From Betaproteobacteria bacterium (GTDB taxonomy: Bacteria; Pseudomonadota; Gammaproteobacteria; Burkholderiales; Thiobacillaceae), in contig JAGUXX010000273.1 of assembly GCA_020061585.1 (NCBI GenBank), forward strand, positions 1-34,007: a stretch of 34,007 nt of DNA, given 5' to 3'. Numbering within the stretch: position 1 is the first letter of the stretch; each line of letters begins with the position of its first letter. Positions 6,617-13,568 of the stretch are shown here, piece after piece. Position numbers and translations under genes: made by a program. Below the pieces are notes generated by a model that saw only the letters and a list, made by a program, of their open reading frames with translations, ran no database searches and was not told the origin of the DNA.

Positions 6617-8848
6617 TCAATCCTTGGTGTACGAATAGCGGTAAACGTAGCCGGAATAGCCGTAGCGATAGCGCTGACGGGTGGTGTCGATGTCGTTGAA
6701 CACAAAGCCCTTGACCTGCACACCTGCCTGCGCCAGACGCTTCACGGCTTGTTCGATTTCGCGGATCGGGTGCTTGCCGGCGCGGGCGACCATCAGCGTG
6801 GCGCCGGTATGGCGGCCGATGATGGCGGCGTCCGAAACGGCCAGGATGGGCGGGGCGTCGATGATCAGAATGTCGAACAACCCGCCGACCTGTTCCAGCA
6901 ATTCGGCGAAGTTGGGGTGCATCAGCAGTTCCGACGGGTTGGGCGGACGCTGGCCGGTGGTGATGACGGCCAAGCCTTCGACTTCGGTCTGCTTGAGGAT
7001 GTCGGCCAACTTGGCGTTGCCGCTGACGAATTCCGATACGCCTATTTCGCGCTGCATGCCGAATTCACGGTGGATATGACCTTTGCGCAGGTCGGCGTCG
7101 ATGATCGCGACGCGCTTGCCGGATTGCGCCAGTACCGCGCCGAGGTTCTTGGAGATGAAGCTCTTGCCGATGCCGGGGCTGGGACCGGTGATCAGCAGCG
7201 AACCCTTGTCGGCGTCGAGCAGCGCGAAATGGATGGTGGTGCGTAGGCCGCGCAGACTTTCGACGGCGTCGTCTTCCGGAAAATCGATGGCCAGCAGTTC
7301 GCCCCGGCGTTTGCCGGTCTTGATCTCACGCGCCAGTGTGGCTTCGCTCTTGCTGTGCGGGATGGTGGCGTAGACCGGCAGGCCGAGCTGTTTTTCCAGC
7401 TTGTCGGGGTCTTCGACCATGACCCGCAGCGAACGGATCGCCCAGATCATGACGATGCTGGCCAGCAGGCCGACCAGCATGGCTACCGCCAGGATCAGCG
7501 GACCCTTGGGCGAGATCGGCTTGAGGGAAACCTGAGCGGCATCGATGACGCGCGCATCGCCGACGGTGCCGGCTTTCGACACCCGCAATTGCTGGGCGCT
7601 GTTGAGCAGTTCGGTATACAGCTTGTTGGAGACTTCCACATCGCGCTGCAAACGCAGGATGGTTTGCTGCGTGGTCGGCAATCCGGAGACATTCCTTTCG
7701 AACTGCGAGCGCTTGCTCTTGAAACGATCCAGTTGCGCATCCAGCGCCTGCACGCTGGGGTGTTCCGCCGTGAAGCGCTGGCGCAGTTCTTCACGCTGTT
7801 GCTGCAGCTTGATGGTTTCCTTTTCGATATCGACGATGGCATCCAATACGCCCTTGGTTTCCATGGTCAGATCGACCGAGCCGCGGCTTTGACGGTAGTT
7901 GTTGAAGGCGGACTCAGCGGTATCGAGCTGTGTCTTCAGCAACGGCAATTGGGTTTCCAGAAACTTCAGCGTGCTTTCGGCTTCGGCGGAACGGAATTCG
8001 ACGTTCTGCCGCACATAGCTGTTGAGTATGTCGTTCAGTACCACTGGCAAGCGTTCGGCGTCGGCGCCGACCAGTGTGGCTTCCAGCACGCCGGAAGCCT
8101 TGGAGCGCTCCTTGACCTTGTAGCTTTCACGCAGCTTTTCCACGGTTTCCTGTTCGGTCGCCTTGGTCAGCGTGAATTCGGTGCCCGGACGCGCCAGCAG
8201 TTGCGAGACGAACAGCGTGATGTCCTGGCCGGCGGCGGGCTGGTCGACTTCACCTTCCAGCAGTTTGACGCCGTCTTCATTGAATATCTGATATTTGCCG
8301 TTTTCTCCCGCCGTCAGCGTCAGCGGTTCGCCGAGCAGTTCCTTGGGAACTTCCAGGCTTTCGACGCGGATTTTCTCTCCGCCCCAGGCGTATTGATTCA
8401 GGCCGAACAGCGGCGCGGCGAGCTCTTCTTCGGCATGCCGGCGGGCGATGGCCTGGCCGAACACCGGCATGTAGTTGGGTTTTGCGCTGATGTCCAGCTT
8501 GAGCTGATTGACCACGCGGCCGAGGATCATCCGCGAGTTGAGAATTTCCAGTTGCGCGGTGATCGATACGCTGTCGCCCAGCAGCGGCTGCAGTTCCGCC
8601 AGTGCGGTCAGGCCGGCGGCTTTCTTGTCTTCGATCTGCAACAGCGCGTCGGCTTGATAGACCGGCGTGGCGATGTACAACCAGACCGCGCCCAGCAGCG
8701 TGGCGAAGAAGGTGACGACGACGATCAGCCATTTATATTCGAGCAGCGTGGCGATGATCTCGCCCAGATTGATTTCGTCATCGCTGTCATCGATGCCGGC
8801 GGGCGCGGTGTTGGGGGCTGCGGTGTGCTGTTCTGCGTTCATGGACAT
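6617..8848 (-). CDS. wzc: Wzc-like polysaccharide co-polymerase and BY-kinase
   Basis: This 743-aa inner-membrane protein joins a Wzz chain-length domain to a cytoplasmic tyrosine autokinase. TM1 is at about 40-60 (WLIVVVTFFATLLGAVWLYIA). A long periplasmic coiled-coil segment follows, and TM2 is at about 450-470. The kinase has Walker A GPSPGIGKSF near 555, Walker A-prime IIDADLRKG near 582 and Walker B ILIIDAPP near 660. It ends in a Tyr cluster, RYRYGYSGYVYRYSY, the autophosphorylation tail. It controls polymer length and export with Wza and is reset by Wzb. The start is ATG 8848 or 8842 (MSMNAEQ); the frame further upstream has no family support. The stop overlaps a TTG that could start rfaH. 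Confidence 0.95.
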   Translation of the reverse strand: MSMNAEQHTAAPNTAPAGIDDSDDEINLGEIIATLLEYKWLIVVVTFFATLLGAVWLYIATPVYQADALLQIEDKKAAGLTALAELQPLLGDSVSITAQLEILNSRMILGRVVNQLKLDISAKPNYMPVFGQAIARRHAEEELAAPLFGLNQYAWGGEKIRVESLEVPKELLGEPLTLTAGENGKYQIFNEDGVKLLEGEVDQPAAGQDITLFVSQLLARPGTEFTLTKATEQETVEKLRESYKVKERSKASGVLEATLVGADAERLPVVLNDILNSYVRQNVEFRSAEAESTLKFLETQLPLLKTQLDTAESAFNNYRQSRGSVDLTMETKGVLDAIVDIEKETIKLQQQREELRQRFTAEHPSVQALDAQLDRFKSKRSQFERNVSGLPTTQQTILRLQRDVEVSNKLYTELLNSAQQLRVSKAGTVGDARVIDAAQVSLKPISPKGPLILAVAMLVGLLASIVMIWAIRSLRVMVEDPDKLEKQLGLPVYATIPHSKSEATLAREIKTGKRRGELLAIDFPEDDAVESLRGLRTTIHFALLDADKGSLLITGPSPGIGKSFISKNLGAVLAQSGKRVAIIDADLRKGHIHREFGMQREIGVSEFVSGNAKLADILKQTEVEGLAVITTGQRPPNPSELLMHPNFAELLEQVGGLFDILIIDAPPILAVSDAAIIGRHTGATLMVARAGKHPIREIEQAVKRLAQAGVQVKGFVFNDIDTTRQRYRYGYSGYVYRYSYTKD

Positions 8849-9011
8849 GTGCGGTAAAAAAAGGATTGGGCGTTGGCTTCGTCTGGCTGGGGCGATGCTA
8901 TTTCGTTTATGTTTCTTGTTGTGGAGGCGCGGCAATCTGGGGTTTTTTGGGGCGAGTATTGCTTATTACGTGCGGGTAAACAACGCGCGCAGTGAGGGCT
9001 TACGCGGAAGC

Positions 9012-9452
9012 TCACAGTTTTTTGATCCAGGAAGGCAGGGATTCGTCGATCAACTTCAGCGCTTCATCCCATACGCTATCGGCCTGCTTGTACGGGTCGG
9101 GAATCTGCTTGCCGCCGATCCAGTGTCCCAGCAGATAGGTCTTGCCGCGCGCGGTGGGGTCGATATCGGCGACGGCATCGCGATGCTCGTTTTCCATGAC
9201 CAGGATCAGATCCGCCCAGCGGCCGATTTCACGCGTGAATTGCTGCGCCCGATGCGTGTCGAGGTCGATATCGCGGGCGCGCATGCGTACACGCGCGGCT
9301 TCGTCGGCCGGATAATTGACCAGCGCGCCGACACCGGCGGAGCGGACTTCGACTTTATGGCCCGCTTGCTGCAATTGGTGGCGCAGCAGCGCTTCCGCCA
9401 TCGGGCTGCGACAAATGTTGCCGGTACAGATTACGAGGATGCGATCAAACAT
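9012..9452 (-). CDS. wzb: Low-molecular-weight protein tyrosine phosphatase (Wzb-like)
   Basis: The 146-aa protein has the P-loop C9-TGNIC-R15-S and the general-acid Asp at D119 in IPDPYK, both intact. Wzb enzymes dephosphorylate the C-terminal tyrosines of Wzc, so that cycles of phosphorylation drive polymer assembly. Position between wza and wzc supports this partner. The start ATG is at 9452. A 163-bp gap (8849-9011) separates it from wzc; it holds low-complexity, T-rich stretches but no clear gene. A 78-bp gap separates it from wza. Confidence 0.96.
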   Translation of the reverse strand: MFDRILVICTGNICRSPMAEALLRHQLQQAGHKVEVRSAGVGALVNYPADEAARVRMRARDIDLDTHRAQQFTREIGRWADLILVMENEHRDAVADIDPTARGKTYLLGHWIGGKQIPDPYKQADSVWDEALKLIDESLPSWIKKL

Positions 9453-9530
9453 GAAGGGTTTCCTGCCCGCTCGCCCACCGAGCCGGAATGTACCAGACCA
9501 GAACGGCGAGGCGGGCTGTGGGGCGGGTAA

Positions 9531-10694
9531 TTACTGGCGACCACCGAACAGCGGGTATTGAATGTTGCTGGTGGTTTCGAGCAGGGTTGCGGTCGGCAGG
9601 ATGTTGCTGATGACGCGGTTCCAGCGCGCGACATCGGCGGCATCGACGTAGATGATGTCGCGCGGTTGTAGCGGGAAGCGGTCGGCCAGCAGCAAGGCGT
9701 CGGGCGATTTGGAATCGAGATGGAACAGTTCCGGCTGATCGGCCTGACCGCGCATGACGAAGATCCAGTTCGGCGCGGAAGTCTGCTGGTTGATGTAACC
9801 GGCGTCGGCCAGCGCTTCGGCCAGGGTGATGCGTTTCTTGTTCATGAAATAGGAGCCGGGTTTCTGCACTTCGCCGAGCACGAACACCTTGTTGGTCGAG
9901 CGGTCCGGCACGTTGACGATGTCGTTGGGCAGCAACAGGATGTTCTGCGCAACCGCGCCATCTTCGTACAGCGCCTGCAAGTCGACCCGCCAGGTGGCGT
10001 TGGCGCGGGTCAGCAGCACCTGGCTATGGTCGGCATCCTTGGTGAAGCCGCCGGCGCGGTTGACCGCGTCGAGGATGGTCATCGGCACATCGGTGATGTC
10101 TTGCTGGCCGGGTTTGCCGACTTCGCCGACGATATAGGCGCGCTTGCTGCGGAAGGCGATGACCCGCACGTCGACCTGCGGTTTTTCAATGGCTCTCGAC
10201 AGCCGCTGCGCGAGTACTACGCGCACTTCGCGTGGCGTCAGGCCGGCTACTTTCAGCGAGCCGACATAGGGGTAAAAGATGGTGCCGTCTTCAGCTACCA
10301 GATTACCCGATTGATCGGCCGTCCTGTATGAACCAGCCGGTATGGTCAGTTCGGGGTGATCCCAGATGGTGATGCTGAGGATGTCGCCGGGGCCGATCTT
10401 GTAGTCGGCCGCGACCGACTCCGGTACCTGGACGCCAGGGTTTCCTGGGCTTTGAGCGCCGCTGTTGGCCCTGAGGGCCTTTTCCTGTTCGATGATCAGT
10501 TCGGCGTTGATCGGCTTGACCTTGACATTGGCCGGAGCGACTTCATCCATTTTTCCAACCGGCAGCATCACCGAGGATTGCTGGCGCATATCGTAGGTGT
10601 GGGTACCCGGAACGATGGCGCAACCGCTTAGTCCGCCTAGCAGTATCAGGGTAGCGGCGCGCGATGCGACGCGGAATCTGGATATGTCTTGCAC
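9531..10694 (-). CDS. wza: Wza-like outer-membrane polysaccharide export lipoprotein
   Basis: The 387-aa product begins with a lipoprotein signal peptide (VASRAATLILLGGLSGC; lipid-modified Cys at about 25). A polysaccharide export domain follows (YKIGPGDILSITIWDHPELT, then GTIFYPYVGSLKVAG) and two SLBB-type domains (RAYIVGEVGKPGQ and KVFVLGEVQKPGSYF). Wza octamers form the outer-membrane channel for capsule or EPS. The C-terminal amphipathic stretch (WNRVISNILPTATLL) matches the membrane helix region. Two GTG starts are possible, at 10703 and 10694; AAGG 8 nt before 10694 favours the latter. It is the first gene of the leftward operon, so the 419 bp upstream should hold the operon control region. 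Confidence 0.94.
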   Translation of the reverse strand: MQDISRFRVASRAATLILLGGLSGCAIVPGTHTYDMRQQSSVMLPVGKMDEVAPANVKVKPINAELIIEQEKALRANSGAQSPGNPGVQVPESVAADYKIGPGDILSITIWDHPELTIPAGSYRTADQSGNLVAEDGTIFYPYVGSLKVAGLTPREVRVVLAQRLSRAIEKPQVDVRVIAFRSKRAYIVGEVGKPGQQDITDVPMTILDAVNRAGGFTKDADHSQVLLTRANATWRVDLQALYEDGAVAQNILLLPNDIVNVPDRSTNKVFVLGEVQKPGSYFMNKKRITLAEALADAGYINQQTSAPNWIFVMRGQADQPELFHLDSKSPDALLLADRFPLQPRDIIYVDAADVARWNRVISNILPTATLLETTSNIQYPLFGGRQ

Positions 10695-10790
10695 TATGAC
10701 CACCTTGTTGTGTTGAATTCATCCGGCTTGGTTCAGGCCAGCGCCTTGATATGAATGAACTAGAAATTGCTTTTTATATTCAAACATTCT

Positions 10791-10811
10791 TATCGACTTT
10801 GCAAGTCGATA
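10791..10811. promoter_or_regulatory. 21-bp palindrome upstream of wza, possible operator
   Basis: TATCGACTT-TGC-AAGTCGATA is a perfect 9-bp inverted repeat with a 3-bp centre, about 97 bp upstream of the wza start. No T tract follows on either strand, so it is more likely a protein-binding site than a terminator. It lies between the 18-bp box at 10900 and the gene. The EPS-associated MarR-type regulator at the left edge is one candidate ligand; this is a guess. Confidence 0.45.
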
Positions 10812-10899
10812 GCGTATTACTTCATGTGGCTGTTTGATGCTGGTTTGCGGCCGGGGGGGCAGCATGCCGTGGAATGCGCAAGTTGTGCATTCAACAGGC

Positions 10900-10917
10900 G
10901 TAAAAAAACCCGACAAA
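10900..10917 (-). promoter_or_regulatory. PEP-CTERM-type upstream box in front of the wza operon
   Basis: GTAAAAAAACCCGACAAA on the plus strand differs by one base from the box at 12117-12134 upstream of the PEP-CTERM gene. Read towards wza it is TTTGTCGGGTTTTTTTAC. Such boxes upstream of sigma-54 promoters are candidates for binding by an NtrC-like activator of the PrsR type. It is 206 bp upstream of the wza start. No good -24/-12 element was found between the two; the two GG-N10-GC matches near 10840-10852 and 10727-10740 are weak. Confidence 0.55.
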
Positions 10918-10930
10918 CTGGATTGAGCAA

Positions 10931-10974
10931 TTCGAAGTTGTTGTATCAATGGGATATTTTCCATCAACTTCGAA
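10931..10974. promoter_or_regulatory. Inverted repeat TTCGAAGTTG / CAACTTCGAA next to the box
   Basis: Perfect 10-bp arms at 10931-10940 and 10965-10974 enclose an AT-rich 24-bp spacer. It lies 13 bp from the 18-bp box. It could be a dyad operator or a weak RNA hairpin. No gene overlaps it: the 112-codon open frame crossing the region on the minus strand is not credible. Confidence 0.35.
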
Positions 10975-11032
10975 ACCATCTTGGCTCCAGGCGAGCTGTT
11001 TGCCCGCGCTGAAACCTCAATGACCGCTCTAC

Positions 11033-11078
11033 TTCCGGAGTCGGCAAGCGCGATCAACTGCCGCTTGCCACTCCGGAA
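11033..11078 (-). terminator. Strong hairpin downstream of the PEP-CTERM gene
   Basis: TTCCGGAGT-C-GGCAAGCG at 11033-11050 pairs with CGCTTGCCACTCCGGAA at 11062-11078, a 17-bp stem with a single bulged base and an 11-nt loop. It begins 36 bp after the PEP-CTERM stop in the direction of transcription. It probably ends or stabilises that mRNA and separates it from the wza control region. There is no U run after the stem, so strict intrinsic termination is uncertain. Confidence 0.6.
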
Positions 11079-11113
11079 ACTATCCAGATTACCGGGTTTT
11101 CCGTAAACAGCGA

Positions 11114-11929
11114 TCAGGCGGCGCGGCGACGACGCGATGCAACCAGACCGGCCAGACCCAGACCCAGCAGAGCCAAGGAAGTGGGCTCGGGGATGAAGCG
11201 GGCGGTGGCGGTGACGTCCACTTCGAAGCTTGCGTCTACGAAATTGGGGGAACCAAACACCGGAATCTGGGTGTTGGGGTACATGATGTTGTCAACTTCC
11301 ACCAGCGCGCCACCGAATCCGGGCCAGTCAGTGGCGATTTCTTCCACCTTCAGTACGACGCCATCGCTGTAGAGCGTGCCAGTGACATTAAGGCTACCCG
11401 AACCACTCGGATCGACCACCGGCGACAGACCAGCCAACAGCCTGAGGCCATTGATGAAGTTCATCACCGCGTCGGTGGTTTCGCCATCATAGTTGAGGCC
11501 GAAAGTGATCGCATCATCGGGCGACAGTTGGGTATCCAGCGTACCAATGGTGCCGGCATCCAGAAAATCGAACGTTTGGTTGGGGTTGATGACATTGAAA
11601 ATGTCGACCAAGCCGGAGAAGATTCCCAGGTTGTTGGGCGTAATGGCGATCGGGTCGATCAGCGGGTTGTCAGAGATATCAATAACCGCGCTACCGTCGA
11701 TCGATACGTTGTAGTTGCCCGGGGGGGGGAGTTGGGTAGAAACCGAACCCACCAGATCGTACAGCGTGACTACATAGGTACCAGCGTCTTGGTCGTCGTC
11801 AAACAACGGGTTGTAACCCGTAACAGACACGCTACCGGAAAGGTTGGCGGAGGAAATATAGGCGGCGAAAGACGGTGCGCTGACCAGCGTGGCTGCTACA
11901 GCGGCGGCGAGCAATGTGCTTTTCTTCAT
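11114..11929 (-). CDS. PEP-CTERM domain surface protein
   Basis: The 271-aa protein has a cleavable signal peptide (MKKSTLLAAAVAATLVSAPSFAA) and ends with a PEP-CTERM sorting tag: PEP motif in FIPEPTSLA, a hydrophobic helix (LALLGLGLAGLVA) and a basic tail SRRRRAA. Such tags are recognised by exosortase (EpsH/XrtA) in EPS-producing bacteria. The middle is acidic, rich in Asp, Asn, Gly, Ser and Thr and lacks cysteine, as usual for these secreted matrix proteins; no known domain is recognised. The ATG at 11929 has GGAGAA 9 nt upstream. A sigma-54 type promoter and an upstream box lie before it. No exosortase gene is in the window. Confidence 0.93.
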   Translation of the reverse strand: MKKSTLLAAAVAATLVSAPSFAAYISSANLSGSVSVTGYNPLFDDDQDAGTYVVTLYDLVGSVSTQLPPPGNYNVSIDGSAVIDISDNPLIDPIAITPNNLGIFSGLVDIFNVINPNQTFDFLDAGTIGTLDTQLSPDDAITFGLNYDGETTDAVMNFINGLRLLAGLSPVVDPSGSGSLNVTGTLYSDGVVLKVEEIATDWPGFGGALVEVDNIMYPNTQIPVFGSPNFVDASFEVDVTATARFIPEPTSLALLGLGLAGLVASRRRRAA

Positions 11930-12036
11930 GATCTGTTTCTCCATAACTTGATTGATGAACTGATTCAAAACTTTTTTATCCCTGTGCTTGATCGACTACA
12001 TAAGCAGAATCGTCGGCAAGGATTTGAACTTGAATA

Positions 12037-12052
12037 AGCAAGGTACGTGCCA
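12037..12052 (-). promoter_or_regulatory. Sigma-54 (-24/-12) promoter of the PEP-CTERM gene
   Basis: On the minus strand the sequence is TGGCACGTACCTTGCT. It matches the RpoN consensus TGGCACR-N4-TTGCW at every fixed position, with the required 10 bp between GG and GC. The start of transcription should be near 12026, leaving a leader of about 95 nt before the ATG at 11929. Sigma-54 promoters need an activator bound upstream, for which the box at 12117-12134 is the obvious candidate. Confidence 0.85.
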
Positions 12053-12116
12053 TTAAAAAGTTTCCGTTGTTTTTCATGCGGTTAGTGCTCGATGAAAAAA
12101 ATGGCTCGGCGGGTGT

Positions 12117-12134
12117 GTAAAAAAATCCGACAAA
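12117..12134 (-). promoter_or_regulatory. Upstream activator box of the PEP-CTERM gene
   Basis: GTAAAAAAATCCGACAAA on the plus strand (TTTGTCGGATTTTTTTAC towards the gene) lies 65 bp upstream of the -24 element, a typical distance for an enhancer-binding activator. The same box with one mismatch occurs upstream of wza. PEP-CTERM systems often encode the PrsK/PrsR two-component pair with an NtrC-like regulator; assignment of PrsR to this box is inference, since neither gene is in the window. Confidence 0.6.
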
Positions 12135-12187
12135 TCGATCAGTCGTTTTGATCGGGGCCGCTGTTCGTGTCACAGGTCATTACCCCG

Positions 12188-12225
12188 GTCATCACCCCGG
12201 CGAAAGTCGGGATCCAGTCCGCTGG
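12188..12225. repeat. Partial copy of the CCGGCGAAAG dispersed repeat after glcF
   Basis: GTCATCACCCCGGCGAAAGT and CGGGATCCAG are the left arm of the repeat that is also found, complete, inside glcE at 14601-14667. Here it is followed by a small hairpin (AGTCC-GCT-GGACT). It occupies the gap between the PEP-CTERM upstream box and the glcF stop codon and may help form the 3-prime end of the glc transcript. Confidence 0.7.
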
Positions 12226-12260
12226 ACTCGACGCAATCAACGATGTCTGTTTGGCACTTT

Positions 12261-13568
12261 TCACGTTTGGTAACCAGGTCCGGCGCAATCCGGGTCCAGC
12301 AGCGTGATCCAGTGCACCACCGGCACAGCGCTGGCGGCGGCCAGGTGGGTCTGGCAGCCGATGTTGGCGCTGGCGATCAGTTCCGGGCCGCTCGCTTGCA
12401 GGTTGGATAGTTTGCGCGTCCGCAACTGCGCCGACAGTTCGGCTTGCAGGATGGAATAGGTGCCGGCCGAGCCGCAACACAGGTGCGCTTCGTCGACCGG
12501 CAGCAGCTCGTAGCCGGCGCGGCTCAGGATGCCTTCAATGACGCCGCGCACCTTCTGGCCATGTTGCAGACTGCAGGGTGGATGGAAGGCGATGCGTCGG
12601 GATGGAGCGATGCGCAGCGCGCCGAGATCTTCCTGGTGCAGGATTTCACTCAGATCGCGGGTCAATGCCGATACCCGCGCGGCTTTCTCGGCATAGACCG
12701 GATCGTGGCGCAGATGATGACCGTATTCCTTGACGGTGCTGCCGCAGCCGCTGGCGGTCATCACGATGGCTTCGATGTTCCCGCCGACGCCATTCTGTAT
12801 AAACGGCCACCAGGCGTCGATATTGCGCCGCATCGCGGCTTTGGCGGCGTCGGGCGCGGCGAGGTGCTGGTCGATGGCGCCGCAACAGCCGGCATTCGGC
12901 GCGGAAACCAGTTCGATGCCGAGCCGCGCCAGCACGCGCCGGGCCGATGCGTTGGTCTCCGGCGCCATCGCCGGTTGCACGCAACCTTCGAGCACCAGCA
13001 TGCGGCGGGTGTCGTTGGCGCCGTTGTAGCCCGGATGCAGCTTGCGGAATCCGGGGTTTGCGCGCTCCGAATCCCCGGATTCCGCTGGCGCTGCATCCGG
13101 GCTACGCGCGGCCGGCACATGTTCGCGCAATGTTGCCGGCAATATTGCGCGCAGGCTTTGACCGAGTTTCAGCATCGAGCCGAACAGTCGCGGTGATTGC
13201 AGGCTTTTGCGCAGGCCCGCGCGCAGCAGGCGTTCCGCCGCCGGGCGCGGGCTGAGTCGCTCGACGACCTCGCGGCCGATGTCGATCAGGCGGCCGTATT
13301 GCACGCCGGACGGACAGGTGGTTTCGCAATTGCGACAGCTCAGGCAGCGATCCAGATGCAGGCGCGTCAGGGCGGTGACCGGCTGGCCTTCGAGCATCTG
13401 TTTCATCAGATAGATACGCCCGCGCGGGCCGTCGAGTTCATCGCCGAGCAGTTGATAGGTGGGGCAGGTGGCGTTGCAGAAGCCGCAATGCACGCAGGAA
13501 CGCAATATCGCTTCGGCTTCCTGGCCTTGCTCGGTGTCGCGGATGAAGTCGGCGAGTCGGGTCTGCAT
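12261..13568 (-). CDS. glcF: Glycolate oxidase iron-sulfur subunit
   Basis: The 435-aa protein has two 4Fe-4S clusters near the N-terminus, C25-VH-C28-GF-C31-NAT-C35-P and C75-LS-C78-RN-C81-ETT-C85-P. Two CCG-type heterodisulfide reductase domains follow (NAGCCGAIDQH and AHLCCGSAGTY). With GlcD and GlcE it passes electrons from glycolate (or lactate) to the membrane quinone pool. The ATG at 13568 shares one base with the glcE stop (TGATG), which fixes the start. An 80-bp palindromic repeat at 13026-13105 adds about 27 residues between HVPAA and DTRRMLVLEG, a linker where I recall other GlcF proteins being short. The frame and all cysteines stay intact, so the protein is probably active. Confidence 0.94.
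   Translation of the reverse strand: MQTRLADFIRDTEQGQEAEAILRSCVHCGFCNATCPTYQLLGDELDGPRGRIYLMKQMLEGQPVTALTRLHLDRCLSCRNCETTCPSGVQYGRLIDIGREVVERLSPRPAAERLLRAGLRKSLQSPRLFGSMLKLGQSLRAILPATLREHVPAARSPDAAPAESGDSERANPGFRKLHPGYNGANDTRRMLVLEGCVQPAMAPETNASARRVLARLGIELVSAPNAGCCGAIDQHLAAPDAAKAAMRRNIDAWWPFIQNGVGGNIEAIVMTASGCGSTVKEYGHHLRHDPVYAEKAARVSALTRDLSEILHQEDLGALRIAPSRRIAFHPPCSLQHGQKVRGVIEGILSRAGYELLPVDEAHLCCGSAGTYSILQAELSAQLRTRKLSNLQASGPELIASANIGCQTHLAAASAVPVVHWITLLDPDCAGPGYQT
13026..13105. repeat. Palindromic repeat inserted in frame within glcF
   Basis: Outer arms GTAGCCCGGATGCAGC (13026-13041) and GCTGCATCCGGGCTAC (13090-13105) are perfect complements. Inner arms GGAATCCGGGG (13046-13056) and CCCCGGATTCC (13073-13083) are also perfect. 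This is a dispersed intergenic repeat type of proteobacteria (GTAGCCCGGATGCAGC-), here inside a gene. In glcF it is read as SPDAAPAESGDSERANPG followed by FRKLHPGY. No second copy is in the window. Confidence 0.85.

Noticed and set aside
8849..8880. GTAAAAAAAGG upstream of wzc resembling the 18-bp box
   Set aside because: Only the first half matches; the CCGACAAA half is absent.
10839..10852. Possible -24/-12 promoter for wza (GG-N10-GC); another at 10727-10740
   Set aside because: Both match only the GG and GC dinucleotides and miss most other RpoN positions, so neither is claimed as a promoter.
10719..11057. 112-codon open frame on the minus strand between wza and the PEP-CTERM gene
   Set aside because: No family resemblance, no ribosome site, and it runs through the 18-bp box, the dyads and the palindrome; composition is not protein-like.
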